The position numbers and the translations under genes are program-made. The notes beneath the pieces are model-generated. The model was not told the origin of the DNA. It saw only the letters and a list, made by a program, of their open reading frames with translations, and made no database searches. From an uncultured beta proteobacterium (GTDB lineage Bacteria > Pseudomonadota > Gammaproteobacteria > Burkholderiales > Rhodocyclaceae), in NCBI GenBank assembly GCA_903916205.1, contig CAIWVX010000055.1, positions 1 through 12,220 on the forward strand: DNA of 12,220 bases, read 5' to 3'. This document shows, one piece after another, positions 1-8,712 of the stretch (position 1 is its first letter; every line of letters begins with the position of its first letter).

Positions 1-126
1 CTTTCTGTTGCGGTGTCATTTCAGTGGACTCTTCTCGTTGTCGATCATGTTTCGAGCAAAAATTGGCTTGGTAACAATCGGGTAACATTACCGTGCTACC
101 TTGTCCCGTTGGCGGGTAGCTGTCTT

Positions 127-144
127 GGGTGAGCCGGTTCACGG
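127..144. promoter_or_regulatory. CRP/FNR-type dyad upstream of the porin gene
   Basis: GTGA (129-132) and TCAC (139-142) are separated by six bases, GCCGGT. This matches the core of the CRP consensus TGTGA-N6-TCACA except for the outermost base on each side (G instead of T, and G instead of A). It lies about 93 bases before the porin start codon. CRP control of a sugar porin would make biological sense, but a 10-base pattern with two mismatches can occur by chance, and I could not identify a convincing -10/-35 pair to place it against. Confidence 0.35.
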
Positions 145-234
145 CGGCACACTTCACTTCCCATAAATGTTGAAATGGCGCACTTTACGGCCGATTGGGT
201 ATTGCGCAAACTTGCGATAACCCAAGGGGAAAAC

Positions 235-1674
235 ATGCTTTTTGGAATCACAAAGATGCACTTTAAAGTGATCGGCTTTATTATTTTGCTCAGTACGCTG
301 CTGCCCAAAGTTTGCCTTGCGGTTGCTGAGGATGACGTGTCGCCAAGAGCGCTGCCTAGTAATACCTTTGATTACGAAGAGACACAGAGCAAATTCCAAG
401 CGACTTATATTGGACAAAGTCACTCCGCCTTTCGCGACAATCGGCCAGCCAGCGTTAATTTGGCAAATTACTCGGGAAACTACCCCATCTACACCCTACC
501 TAATGTAAAGGACAGAAGCTATACGGCGACCATTACCGGTTATTTCGGCTTTCGACCTTGGGTCGGTGGTGAGCTTTATTTGAATCCTGAAATCACGCAG
601 GGCGTACCTTTTGGCGGCCAACTGGCCGGTCTTGGTGGTTTTTACAATGGTGAAATTACCCGTGCGGCGGGTAGCACGCCAATGCTTTACCGGCAACGCT
701 TGTTTTTGCGTCAAACCTGGAATCAGGGAGGAGGGGCGCAAAAGGTGGATTCTGAGCTCAACTGGATGGCCGGAACGGTCGATAAAAACCGTTTTGTGAT
801 GACCCTCGGTAATTTTTCAACGCTGGATGTGTTTGACAAAAACAAATATTCCAACGATCCCCGTCGTCAATTTATGAACTGGGGACACATGAACAATATC
901 GCATTTGACTACGCCGCCGATTCACGCGGTTGGAGTTGGGGTGCGGCCGGTGAATGGTATCAGGATGATTGGGTGCTGCGCTTGGGGCGCATGACTGGCC
1001 CGAAAAAGCCGAACGAGTTGGCGACAGACTTTCAAATTTTCAAACATTATGGTGATCAATTGGAGCTTGAGCGTGGCTACGAAATCGCCGGTCAGCCGGG
1101 AGCCATTCGCTTTTCAACTTGGCGCAATAGAGCCAAACTGGCTTCATTTAGAGACGCCATCAATCACGGTAACGCGGTTGGATGGGCCCCGGATCCCGAC
1201 AATGGCATGGAATACATTCTGAACGTACGCGCCACCGAAAAAATTAAATATGGTTTTGGCTTCAACATGGAACAGGCTTTTTCCGAGCAGATCGGTGGAT
1301 TCCTCAAAGGCATGTGGGCCGATGGTAAAACCGAAACTTACGCCTTTGCCGAAGTGGATCGCTCCCTATCAACCGGCGTCTCACTTAAAGGCACCGCGTG
1401 GGGCCGCACTCAGGATACGCTGGGAATTTCTTTGATGGCCCATTTTCTGTCCAAAGATCGCCGCGAATATCTCGAAAAAGGGGGAATTTCCTACTTTATT
1501 GGCGATGGTTGGTTGAACTACAAGCCTGAGCAAATTATAGAAACCTATTACAGTATGAACGTGCAAAAAGGGGTGTGGCTAACGGCGGACTATCAGCGTA
1601 TCGAGAACCCGGCTTACAACGCTGACCGCGGCCCTGTGAATATCTTTGGCGCACGCTTTCACACCGAGTTTTAA
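235..1674 (+). CDS. OprB-family carbohydrate-selective outer membrane porin
   Basis: This encodes a 479-residue outer membrane beta-barrel of the carbohydrate-selective porin (OprB) family, expected to let sugars diffuse into the periplasm. The ATG at 235 is chosen because AAGGGGA lies just upstream and because the protein then begins with a typical signal peptide: Lys-7 and Lys-11, a hydrophobic run at about residues 12-24, and an Ala-Val-Ala site near residue 31. An in-frame ATG at 175 would add 20 residues in front of the signal peptide and is unlikely. Family-like segments are GYFGFRPWVGGELYLNPE, FLRQTW, LGNFSTLDVFDKNKYSNDPR followed by QFMNW, and SFRDAINHG. The chain ends in Phe, as expected for a protein inserted by the BAM machinery. 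It stands alone, with no transporter or sugar enzyme beside it, so the substrate cannot be told. Codon use looks more A/T-rich than in purL next door. Confidence 0.88.
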   Translation: MLFGITKMHFKVIGFIILLSTLLPKVCLAVAEDDVSPRALPSNTFDYEETQSKFQATYIGQSHSAFRDNRPASVNLANYSGNYPIYTLPNVKDRSYTATITGYFGFRPWVGGELYLNPEITQGVPFGGQLAGLGGFYNGEITRAAGSTPMLYRQRLFLRQTWNQGGGAQKVDSELNWMAGTVDKNRFVMTLGNFSTLDVFDKNKYSNDPRRQFMNWGHMNNIAFDYAADSRGWSWGAAGEWYQDDWVLRLGRMTGPKKPNELATDFQIFKHYGDQLELERGYEIAGQPGAIRFSTWRNRAKLASFRDAINHGNAVGWAPDPDNGMEYILNVRATEKIKYGFGFNMEQAFSEQIGGFLKGMWADGKTETYAFAEVDRSLSTGVSLKGTAWGRTQDTLGISLMAHFLSKDRREYLEKGGISYFIGDGWLNYKPEQIIETYYSMNVQKGVWLTADYQRIENPAYNADRGPVNIFGARFHTEF

Positions 1675-1761
1675 TCTTTGTTACTTTGATGATAAAACCA
1701 TAATCGGTTAATACTGATCGAATGCGCGCGTCACCTCGATCCGGCATCCGTGGCTCTCAGT

Positions 1762-1767
1762 TATAAT
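1762..1767 (+). promoter_or_regulatory. possible -10 element of the purL promoter
   Basis: A perfect TATAAT hexamer lies 54 bases before the purL ATG. No good -35 hexamer is visible 16-18 bases upstream, so a promoter would depend on the -10 or on an activator. If it is real, transcription starts near 1774. That would exclude the longer GTG-initiated reading frame at 1750 and supports the ATG at 1822. Confidence 0.3.
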
Positions 1768-1821
1768 GTCGCCTTCGCCTTGTTTCCACGCAGGTTTTCC
1801 TGCTCTTTCCTGAAAAAAGTC

Positions 1822-4800
1822 ATGGCCGACATCCTCTTTTTGCGCGGGGCTCCCGCTTTTTCCACGTTTCGCCTTCAGAGCCTGCAGCAACGCCTGCAAG
1901 CCGTGGTGCCCGAAGCACGTATTGCCCAGGCGGATTACTGGCATATCGCCAAGCTGAAAAGCGCATTGAGCGACGCGGCGCGCCAACAACTGGCGGCTTT
2001 GCTCGAAGAGCGCGAAACGGCAACCCTAGAGAGCGGCGAATTATTTCTGGTGACGCCGCGTATCGGCACCATTTCACCGTGGTCGTCGAAGGCCACCGAT
2101 ATTGCCTGGAACTGTGGTTTGGAGGTCATCGAGCGCATCGAGCGCGGCGTGGCCTACCGCCTTGAAGGCGTGACCGCTGCGGCCCGCGCCCCGGTGGCGG
2201 CGGTGCTGCATGACCGTATGATCGAGGCGGTGCTGAGCGATTTTGCCCAAGCCGCCGAACTGTTCCGCCACTTCACGCCGAAGCCAATGGCCTCCATCGA
2301 TTTGCTGGCCGGTGGCCGGGCGGCGCTGGTTGAAGCCAATATTCGCCTCGGCATGGCCTTGTCGGACGATGAAATTGATTACCTCGTCGAACTGTTCGTC
2401 AATAAAACAAAACGCAATCCGACCGATGTCGAATTGATGATGTTTGCGCAGGCCAATTCTGAACATTGTCGGCACAAGATTTTCAATGCCTCATGGGTCA
2501 TCGACGGCCAGCCGCGCAAGGAAACGCTGTTCGGCATGATCCGCGAAACACACGCCGCGCACCCTGAGGGCAATGTCGTGGTTTATTCCGACAACTCGTC
2601 GGTTTTTGAAGGCGCTCAGGTCGAGCGTTTTTATCCCGATCAGGACGGCACCTACGGTTGGAACGCCGAAATGACGCACATTTTGGCTAAGGTTGAAACG
2701 CACAATCACCCGACGGCGATTTCGCCTTTCCCCGGTGCGGCGACCGGCTCCGGCGGCGAAATCCGCGATGAAGGGTCAACCGGGCGCGGTTCAAAAGCCA
2801 AGGCTGGTCTGTGCGGCTTTTCGGTATCCAACCTGTACCTGCCCGAGGCCATGCAGCCGTGGGAGGCTGAAATGGCCGCCTATGGCCGTCCAACGCGCAT
2901 TGCCTCGGCGCTGGAGATCATGCTCGACGGCCCGATTGGCGCGGCGGCCTTCAACAACGAATTTGGACGACCGAATCTGGCCGGTTATTTCCGCACCTAT
3001 GAGCAGCGCGTGGGTCAGGGTGACGCGGCGCGGGTACGCGGTTATCACAAGCCGATCATGGTCGCTGGCGGTGTTGGCAATATTGCCGAAAGTCAGTCGA
3101 TTAAGGCCAAAACTTTTGCCCCTGGCACCTTGCTGATTCAACTCGGCGGCCCCGGAATGCTGATCGGCTTGGGCGGTGGTGCGGCGAGTTCGATGAGTAC
3201 CGGCAGCAATAGCGAAGATCTCGATTTCGCTTCGGTGCAGCGCGGCAATCCTGAGATGCAGCGACGGGCGCAGGAAGTCCTCGATGCGTGCGTCCAGATG
3301 GGCGCGCCGGTTGGCGATGCCGAAACGCCGGGGCAGGGCAATCCGATCCTTTCGGTGCATGACGTGGGCGCTGGCGGGATTTCCAATGCCTTCCCTGAAC
3401 TGGCACATGGGGCCGGTTGCGGGGCGCATTTTGAATTACGCGATGTGAATATTGAAGAGCCGGGCATGTCGCCAGCCGAGATCTGGAGCAATGAAGCGCA
3501 GGAGCGCTACGTGTTGGCGATCCCGCCGAGTCGTCTGCCTGAATTCAAGTCGCTGTGCGAGCGTGAGCGCTGCCCGTTTGCCGTAGTGGGCGTGGCTACC
3601 GACGATAATCGTCTGGTGGTCGCTGACCGGCACTTCGGTAATAACCCGGTGGATATGGACATGGCGGCCTTGCTCGGCAAACCGCCGCGCATGACGCGTG
3701 ACGTGGTGCGTCTGCCCTCAGTTGTGGTGCCGTTTGATCCGACTTCGGTGACGCTCAAGGACGCCGTCTATCGCGTGTTGCGTTTGCCTGCCGTGGCCGA
3801 CAAGACCTTTTTGATTTCGATTGGCGACCGCAGCGTTGGCGGCTTGACCGCACGTGATCAGATGGTCGGGCCGTGGCAGGTGCCGGTGGCCGATGTGGCG
3901 GTGACCCTCATGGGTTATCAGTCGCTGCGTGGCGAAGCCTTTGCCATGGGCGAACGGACACCGTTGGCGATTCTTGATGCCCCGGCTTCCGGGCGTATGG
4001 CGATTGGCGAGGCGCTGACCAACATTGCCGCTGCCCGCATCGCCAAAATCGGCGACGTGAAACTCTCCGCCAACTGGATGGCACCGGCCGGGGTTCCCGG
4101 CGAGGATGCCCGCTTGTTCGATACCGTACGTGCGGTTTCCGACTTGTGCCAGAAAATCGGCGTGTCGATTCCGGTCGGCAAGGATTCGCTGTCGATGCGT
4201 ACCGTCTGGGAAGACGCCGGTGAGAAAAAGCAGGTGCTTTCGCCACTGTCGCTGATCGTCAGTTCGTTTGCCCCGGTGCAGGACGTGCGCCGCACGCTGA
4301 CGCCGCAATTGCAACTCGATGCCGGTGAAACCGATCTGCTGCTGATTGATCTTGGTGGCGGCAAGAACCGGCTCGGCGCTTCGGCGCTGGTGCAGGTCTT
4401 CAACGCGACCGGTTCTGAGGCTCCCGACGTCGACGAAGCGGCCCGTCTGCCGGCTTTCTTCAAGGCCGTGCAACAACTGGCAAATGACAATCTGTTGCTG
4501 GCCTATCATGACCGTTCGGATGGTGGTCTGCTGGCGGTCATCGCGGAAATGGCGTTTGCCGCGCATTGTGGCGTTTCGCTGGATATGGACGGCCTGTGTT
4601 ACGACGCCTTGGTAAGCGATGTCGATGGCACTGAGAAAAAACCAGAAATGCTCAGTGGTCGGGCTTTCGAGCAGTTGATGCGGGCGCTGTTCAATGAAGA
4701 ACTCGGTGCTGTGGTACAGATTCGCCGCGCTGAGCGCACAGCGGTAATGATGGTGCTGCGTGAAGCCGGGCTGGGTGCTTGTTCGCACTTCATCGGCGCA

Positions 4801-5805
4801 CCTAATCCGTGGGACGAGATTCGCATTATTCGCAATGCCAAACCGGTGCTCATTGAAAAGCGAGTCGAGTTGCAACGGGCTTGGTCGGAAACCTCTTTTC
4901 GCATGCAATCGTTGCGCGATAACCCGGAGTGTGCGCAACAGGAATACGACCGTATTCTCGATGCCTCCGATGCCGGACTCTCGATTCTGACGAGCTTCGA
5001 TCCAAGCGAAAACATTGCCGCACCGTACATCAACAGCGGCGCCCGTCCCAAAGTCGCCATCCTGCGCGAGCAGGGCGTCAATGGCCACGTTGAAATGGCG
5101 GCGGCCTTTGATCGGGCGGGCTTCGCTTCGGTCGACGTGCATATGAGCGACATTTTGGCTGGTCGCGTTTCTTTGGCCGATTTCAAGGGGGCTGTAGCCT
5201 GTGGCGGTTTCTCCTACGGCGACGTGCTGGGAGCCGGCAAAGGCTGGGCGCGAACGATCCTGTTCAACGCTCGGGCGCGTGACGAATTTTCGCGTTTCTT
5301 CGGTCGCGACGACACCTTCGCGCTTGGCGTCTGCAACGGTTGCCAGATGATGAGCGCCTTGAAGAGCCTGATCCCCGGAGCCGAAGCTTGGCCGCGCTTT
5401 GAACGCAACAAGGTCGAGCAGTTCGAGGCCCGTTTCACCATGGTCGAATTGCCCGAATCGCCGTCACTGTTCTTCGCTGGCATGGCGGGAAGCCGGTTGC
5501 CGGTGGTGGTTTCGCACGGCGAAGGTCAGGCTCTATTCGATTCCGCCGAACAACAAGCCGAAGTGCGGGTGGTCATGCGTTACCTCGATAACGCTGGTCG
5601 CCCCAGCGAAGTTTATCCCTACAATCCAAACGGTTCGCCGGAAGGCATTACCGGCGTCACCACGGCGGATGGTCGTTTTTCGATCATGATGCCGCATCCC
5701 GAACGCGTCTTTCGTACCGTGCAGATGTCATGGCACCCAGCCGATCTCGGCGACGATTCGCCGTGGTTGCGGATGTTCCGTAATGCGCGAAAATGGGTGG
5801 GGTAG
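1822..5805 (+). CDS. purL: phosphoribosylformylglycinamidine (FGAM) synthase, single-chain PurL
   Basis: PurL converts FGAR, glutamine and ATP to FGAM, the fourth step of de novo IMP synthesis, in the cytosol. At 1327 residues it is the large single-chain form of Gram-negative bacteria (E. coli 1295) and needs no separate PurS or PurQ. The order is an N-terminal PurS-like region starting MADILFLRG, a linker domain, two AIRS-type synthetase halves, and a C-terminal glutamine amidotransferase. The FGAM synthase signature [20 protein letters not shown] is present (His294, His296), followed by [10 protein letters not shown]. The amidotransferase triad is visible: Cys1171 in GVCNGCQMM, and His1292 and Glu1294 in MPHPERVFR. 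The start is ATG 1822, because the E. coli enzyme aligns from there; the frame is open back to a GTG at 1750, but those 24 residues resemble nothing in the family. The ribosome binding site is weak. The gene appears intact and monocistronic. Confidence 0.97.
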   Translation: MADILFLRGAPAFSTFRLQSLQQRLQAVVPEARIAQADYWHIAKLKSALSDAARQQLAALLEERETATLESGELFLVTPRIGTISPWSSKATDIAWNCGLEVIERIERGVAYRLEGVTAAARAPVAAVLHDRMIEAVLSDFAQAAELFRHFTPKPMASIDLLAGGRAALVEANIRLGMALSDDEIDYLVELFVNKTKRNPTDVELMMFAQANSEHCRHKIFNASWVIDGQPRKETLFGMIRETHAAHPEGNVVVYSDNSSVFEGAQVERFYPDQDGTYGWNAEMTHILAKVETHNHPTAISPFPGAATGSGGEIRDEGSTGRGSKAKAGLCGFSVSNLYLPEAMQPWEAEMAAYGRPTRIASALEIMLDGPIGAAAFNNEFGRPNLAGYFRTYEQRVGQGDAARVRGYHKPIMVAGGVGNIAESQSIKAKTFAPGTLLIQLGGPGMLIGLGGGAASSMSTGSNSEDLDFASVQRGNPEMQRRAQEVLDACVQMGAPVGDAETPGQGNPILSVHDVGAGGISNAFPELAHGAGCGAHFELRDVNIEEPGMSPAEIWSNEAQERYVLAIPPSRLPEFKSLCERERCPFAVVGVATDDNRLVVADRHFGNNPVDMDMAALLGKPPRMTRDVVRLPSVVVPFDPTSVTLKDAVYRVLRLPAVADKTFLISIGDRSVGGLTARDQMVGPWQVPVADVAVTLMGYQSLRGEAFAMGERTPLAILDAPASGRMAIGEALTNIAAARIAKIGDVKLSANWMAPAGVPGEDARLFDTVRAVSDLCQKIGVSIPVGKDSLSMRTVWEDAGEKKQVLSPLSLIVSSFAPVQDVRRTLTPQLQLDAGETDLLLIDLGGGKNRLGASALVQVFNATGSEAPDVDEAARLPAFFKAVQQLANDNLLLAYHDRSDGGLLAVIAEMAFAAHCGVSLDMDGLCYDALVSDVDGTEKKPEMLSGRAFEQLMRALFNEELGAVVQIRRAERTAVMMVLREAGLGACSHFIGAPNPWDEIRIIRNAKPVLIEKRVELQRAWSETSFRMQSLRDNPECAQQEYDRILDASDAGLSILTSFDPSENIAAPYINSGARPKVAILREQGVNGHVEMAAAFDRAGFASVDVHMSDILAGRVSLADFKGAVACGGFSYGDVLGAGKGWARTILFNARARDEFSRFFGRDDTFALGVCNGCQMMSALKSLIPGAEAWPRFERNKVEQFEARFTMVELPESPSLFFAGMAGSRLPVVVSHGEGQALFDSAEQQAEVRVVMRYLDNAGRPSEVYPYNPNGSPEGITGVTTADGRFSIMMPHPERVFRTVQMSWHPADLGDDSPWLRMFRNARKWVG

Positions 5806-5894
5806 ATCACATGTGCGCCTACGGCGGGATAGCGTAGATCGCCATCATCATCATGTACTTTACTCAGTTTTTTAACGTTTAATAGAGCGTGATC

Positions 5895-5922
5895 TTGACA
5901 GCCTTCTTTTTGAGGCTAAAAT
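5895..5922 (+). promoter_or_regulatory. near-consensus sigma-70 promoter for panD
   Basis: A perfect -35 box TTGACA (5895-5900) is followed after 16 bases by TAAAAT (5917-5922), five of six matches to the -10 consensus. Transcription should start near 5929 and give a leader of about 26 bases before the panD ATG. The arrangement indicates strong, probably constitutive expression of panD independent of purL. Confidence 0.65.
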
Positions 5923-5954
5923 TCCCTCCCCACTAGCGTTAACCGGGTGATGCC

Positions 5955-6335
5955 ATGCAAAGAACCATGTTGAAGTCCAAGTTGCACCGCGTAACAGCCA
6001 CACACTCGGAATTACATTACGAGGGTTCGTGTGCCATTGATGACGACCTTCTCGATGCCGCCAATATTCTTGAAAACGAGCAAGTGCAAATCTGGAATAT
6101 TAACAATGGCGAGCGTTTTACAACCTACGCCATTCGCGCCGAGCGCGGATCGGGGATCATTTCCGTTAATGGTTCGGCCGCCCGACGCGCCGCACCGGGC
6201 GACCACCTTATTATCGCCACCTTCGCTCAATACAACGAAGACGAACTAGCGGGTCTGACACCTGCGCTGGTTTACGTTGATGAGAAAAACAAGATTGTGC
6301 GCATCGGCAACGTTATCCCGCAACAAATGTCCTGA
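5955..6335 (+). CDS. panD: aspartate 1-decarboxylase proenzyme
   Basis: PanD decarboxylates L-aspartate to beta-alanine, which PanC joins to pantoate on the way to pantothenate and CoA. The protein has 126 residues, the same length as the E. coli enzyme. It is a pyruvoyl enzyme made as a proenzyme that cleaves itself between Gly24 and Ser25; the site HYEGSCAID is intact, so Ser25 should become the pyruvoyl group. Lys9, His11, Tyr22, Arg54, Thr57 and Tyr58, which line the active site in the family, are all present, and the ISVNG segment is conserved. ATG 5955 follows GGGTGA. panB and panC are not in the window. The gene has its own promoter just upstream and is followed by a stretch with no intact gene, so it is probably transcribed alone. 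Confidence 0.96.
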   Translation: MQRTMLKSKLHRVTATHSELHYEGSCAIDDDLLDAANILENEQVQIWNINNGERFTTYAIRAERGSGIISVNGSAARRAAPGDHLIIATFAQYNEDELAGLTPALVYVDEKNKIVRIGNVIPQQMS

Positions 6336-6816
6336 TACGCCAATATCTCCGCGTAGGGACACGTTTCAAATCATGCGACGGTTCAAACGGTTCGACATGG
6401 TGCGTGGTGGTACAGCGTTTATTGAGCCCAGCACTTGGTTTATGTGCTTGAGTGTGATGCGTACCATTGCTTAGCACGAAGGACAAATACATGTTCCAAT
6501 TTTTACACGTTGGCTGTGGCATGAAGCGGAAAGACCGAACGGTCAAACGCTGTGTTCCATTGAAAACCAGTAGTGGGATCAATGGGGGCATCATCCATTG
6601 ATGCGCATCCAATTCATCGAATTGATGGAGTTTGACCCTATCGATTCGTGGATGTGATCTTTGTCGGACGGATGACTCCCGCTCTGCGCGTTTGGCAGAC
6701 ACGATTGAAATCGACTGCGGTATACTTGCGCCCTTGTGTGCTGGCGGTGTTGGCACGGTAGTTCAATTTCTCGAATCCTTTGGTTTTAAGTAATTCCAGC
6801 CTGTTAGGGAGATGTG
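6336..6816. other. 480-base stretch without an intact gene, between panD and iorA
   Basis: No intact gene is recognisable here on either strand. It holds a probable methyltransferase remnant (6491-6601, listed separately), a direct repeat of CGGTTC with a 9-base period (6379-6384 and 6388-6393), and a dyad CAATTC-ATC-GAATTG (6610-6624). A TATACT hexamer (6721-6726) could be a -10 for iorAB but lacks a properly spaced -35. A minus-strand open frame of 147 codons spans much of the stretch (6756-6313) and runs into the end of panD; its predicted protein looks like no family I know. The region is best read as a decayed gene plus the iorAB control region. Confidence 0.5.
6491..6601 (+). pseudogene. 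probable 5' remnant of a SAM-dependent methyltransferase gene
   Basis: A reading frame of 36 codons starts with ATG 6491 behind AAGGA (6479-6483) at a 7-base spacing, one of the better ribosome binding sites in the window. Its first residues, MFQFLHVGCGMKRKDRTVK, look like the N-terminus of class I SAM-dependent methyltransferases that begin with LHVGCGxKRKD, where the GCG is in the SAM-binding loop. After about residue 19 the similarity stops, and the frame closes at a TGA at 6599. A +1-shifted frame reads PVVGSM at 6567-6584, which could be a further piece of the same family, but this is weak. Family members are about 200 residues and only about 215 bases remain before iorA, so an intact gene does not fit. 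I infer frameshift plus deletion. Otherwise it is a chance short frame. Confidence 0.45.
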
Positions 6817-8700
6817 ATGGCGGCAGTAGTCAAGGAAAAAGCACGACCTGCACCGGCGCAAAGTCGGCTTTTGATGTCGGGTAACGACGCTGTGTCGCGG
6901 GCCGTGTGGGAAGCTGGGGTGCGCGTGGCGGCGGCTTATCCGGGTACGCCCGCGACCGAGATGCTGGAGGTGATTTCGACTTACCCGGATCTGTATGCCG
7001 AGTGGTCGGTCAACGAAAAAGTCTCGTTGGAAGTGGCGTTTGGTGCGGCGATGGCCGGTTCGCGTTCGTTCTGTGCGATGAAACACGTTGGCATGAATGT
7101 CGCCTCCGATGCTTTGATGACACTGACTTTGACCGGCGTGGCGGGTGGTTTGGTGATTGCTATTGCCGATGATGTTGGCTTGTCTTCTTCACAGAACGAG
7201 CAGGATTCGCGTTACTGGGGCCGCTTTGCTCACGTTCCGGTGCTCGAACCGTCTGACTCGCAAGAGGCGCACGATTTTACGCTGGCGGCTTTTGAGCTTT
7301 CGGAACGTTTTCAGACGCCGGTGATTCTGCGGCTGACCACGCGCATCTGTCATGTTAAAGGACTGGTGACGGTGGGTGAGCGCCGTGAACATGCGGTGGC
7401 TGGGTTTGTTAAAGATGTTTCACGCTGGGTGATGGTGCCGGGGGCGGCAGGGCGGCGTTTGCCGCTGATGTTCGAGCGCGAAAACAAGTTGCGCGCTGAA
7501 GCCGAAATATCCCCGCTCAATGGGGTTGAACCGGGCACGGATCGGCGGGTTGGTTTTGTGACCTCGGGGCCAGCGTACATGCATGTGCGTGAGAGTTTCC
7601 CCGATGCTCCGGTGCTTAAATTGGGCTTCACCTGTCCAGTGCCGATTGAATTGGTGCGACATTTTGCTACGCAATGCGATCAACTGGTGGTGGTTGAAGA
7701 GGTCGAACCGCTGATTGAAAACGAAATTAAGGCCCAAGGTATCGCCGCCCTAGGCAAGGACATTTTGCCGCGCAGTGGCGAGCTTTCACCGAGCATTTTG
7801 AAACCGGCGATTGCCAAGCTACTTGGCGAGGCGTTGCCGGATGTCGTCAAAATCACGCCGATGCAGGTTTTTCCGCGACCGCCGACGATGTGTGCGGCGT
7901 GTCCGCATCTGGGGGTTTATTACACGTTGGCGCAAATGCGCAATGTCACTATTTCCGGCGATATTGGTTGCTATACCTTGGGCTTTGGGCAGCCGTGGAA
8001 TGCCCTTGATGCCTGTATCTCGATGGGGGCGTCGATGGGTATGGCGCTGGGACTCGACAAGGGACGGGCCGAGTCGGAGAAAGACAAGAAAATCATCGCC
8101 GTGATTGGTGACTCAACCTTCATGCACATGGGCATGCAAGGCTTGCTCGACATCGTTTATAACAAAGGTAATGTCACCGTGCTGTTGCTGGATAATCGTG
8201 CTGTGGGCATGACCGGCGGACAGGCCAATCCAGGCACCGGGCGCGACATTAACGGCGAAGAAGTGCCGCGTGTTGATTTCGCCTCGCTGGTTAAAGCCTT
8301 GGGGGTGCGTGAAGAGCGCGTTCATGTGCTGAACCCTTATGAGTTGCCCAAGCTGTTTAAAACGCTACGTGAAGAAAGCAAAATTGCCGAGCCGTCGGTG
8401 ATCATCACTAATCAGCCTTGCGTGCTGGTTGAGCATTACAAAGCGCGCAAACCGTTTAGGGTGCTTGAGGATAAGTGTACCGGTTGCGGCAACTGCGTTG
8501 AGGTCGGTTGTCCGGCGATTCATGTGACGCGGCGGGATAAAGTGATTCGGCCGAGTGGCAAGGAAGTCGAGCGTTCTTTTGTGCGCATTGAAAGCGCCGC
8601 CTGTACGGGTTGCGGCCTGTGCCTGCAACCGTGTGCGCCGGACGCCATCGTGCCGGTCGAGGCGTTGTCAATGCCGATTCATGTGGTCAAACCGAGCTGA
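6817..8700 (+). CDS. iorA: indolepyruvate ferredoxin oxidoreductase, alpha subunit
   Basis: IorA is the thiamine-diphosphate and iron-sulfur subunit of an enzyme that oxidatively decarboxylates aryl-pyruvates (indolepyruvate, phenylpyruvate, hydroxyphenylpyruvate) with CoA and oxidised ferredoxin to give the aryl-acetyl-CoA. The 627 residues begin with the pyrimidine-binding domain (SGNDAVSRA, AYPGTPATEM, NEKVSLEVAFGAAMAGSRS). The diphosphate/Mg-binding motif follows, from GDS at 431-433 to Asn460, after GDIGCYTLG. The C-terminus carries two [4Fe-4S] motifs: Cys554, 557, 560 and 565 (C-x2-C-x2-C-x4-C) and Cys596, 599, 602 and 606. The wider spacing in the first cluster is usual for IorA. ATG 6817 is chosen because AGGGAG (6806-6811) precedes it by 5 bases; the GTG at 6814 is less likely. 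iorB follows after 12 bases. No ferredoxin, CoA ligase or aminotransferase gene is nearby, so the preferred keto acid is unknown. Confidence 0.95.
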   Translation: MAAVVKEKARPAPAQSRLLMSGNDAVSRAVWEAGVRVAAAYPGTPATEMLEVISTYPDLYAEWSVNEKVSLEVAFGAAMAGSRSFCAMKHVGMNVASDALMTLTLTGVAGGLVIAIADDVGLSSSQNEQDSRYWGRFAHVPVLEPSDSQEAHDFTLAAFELSERFQTPVILRLTTRICHVKGLVTVGERREHAVAGFVKDVSRWVMVPGAAGRRLPLMFERENKLRAEAEISPLNGVEPGTDRRVGFVTSGPAYMHVRESFPDAPVLKLGFTCPVPIELVRHFATQCDQLVVVEEVEPLIENEIKAQGIAALGKDILPRSGELSPSILKPAIAKLLGEALPDVVKITPMQVFPRPPTMCAACPHLGVYYTLAQMRNVTISGDIGCYTLGFGQPWNALDACISMGASMGMALGLDKGRAESEKDKKIIAVIGDSTFMHMGMQGLLDIVYNKGNVTVLLLDNRAVGMTGGQANPGTGRDINGEEVPRVDFASLVKALGVREERVHVLNPYELPKLFKTLREESKIAEPSVIITNQPCVLVEHYKARKPFRVLEDKCTGCGNCVEVGCPAIHVTRRDKVIRPSGKEVERSFVRIESAACTGCGLCLQPCAPDAIVPVEALSMPIHVVKPS

Positions 8701-8712
8701 CGGGTCAATAAA

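Noticed and set aside
1..50. Possible minus-strand gene leaving the left edge, starting at ATG 19-17 (MTPQQK) and preceded by a 10-codon frame (50-18) that overlaps it by ATGA
   Set aside because: Only six codons are visible and the upstream AAGAG is a weak ribosome binding site, so there is too little to call.
175..234. Upstream extension of the porin to ATG 175
   Set aside because: It would put 20 residues before a normal signal peptide and has no ribosome binding site, while ATG 235 has AAGGGGA.
1750..1821. Extension of purL to GTG 1750
   Set aside because: The extra 24 residues match nothing in PurL, and a TATAAT lies inside them; the family starts at MADILFLRG.
3718..5142. Long open frame (474 codons) on the minus strand inside purL
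   Set aside because: It is antisense to a clearly coding and conserved gene; its His/Arg-rich translation resembles no family and reflects high G+C at third positions.
5819..5837. CTACG...CGTAG hairpin after purL as a terminator
   Set aside because: The 5-bp stem is not followed by a T-run.
6371..6400. GGTTCAAAC and GGTTCGAC near 6380-6395, resembling tRNA T-loops
   Set aside because: No acceptor, D or anticodon stems can be built around them.
6313..6756. Minus-strand open frame of 147 codons in the panD-iorA gap
   Set aside because: No recognisable motif; it overlaps panD and lies over the probable methyltransferase remnant on the other strand.
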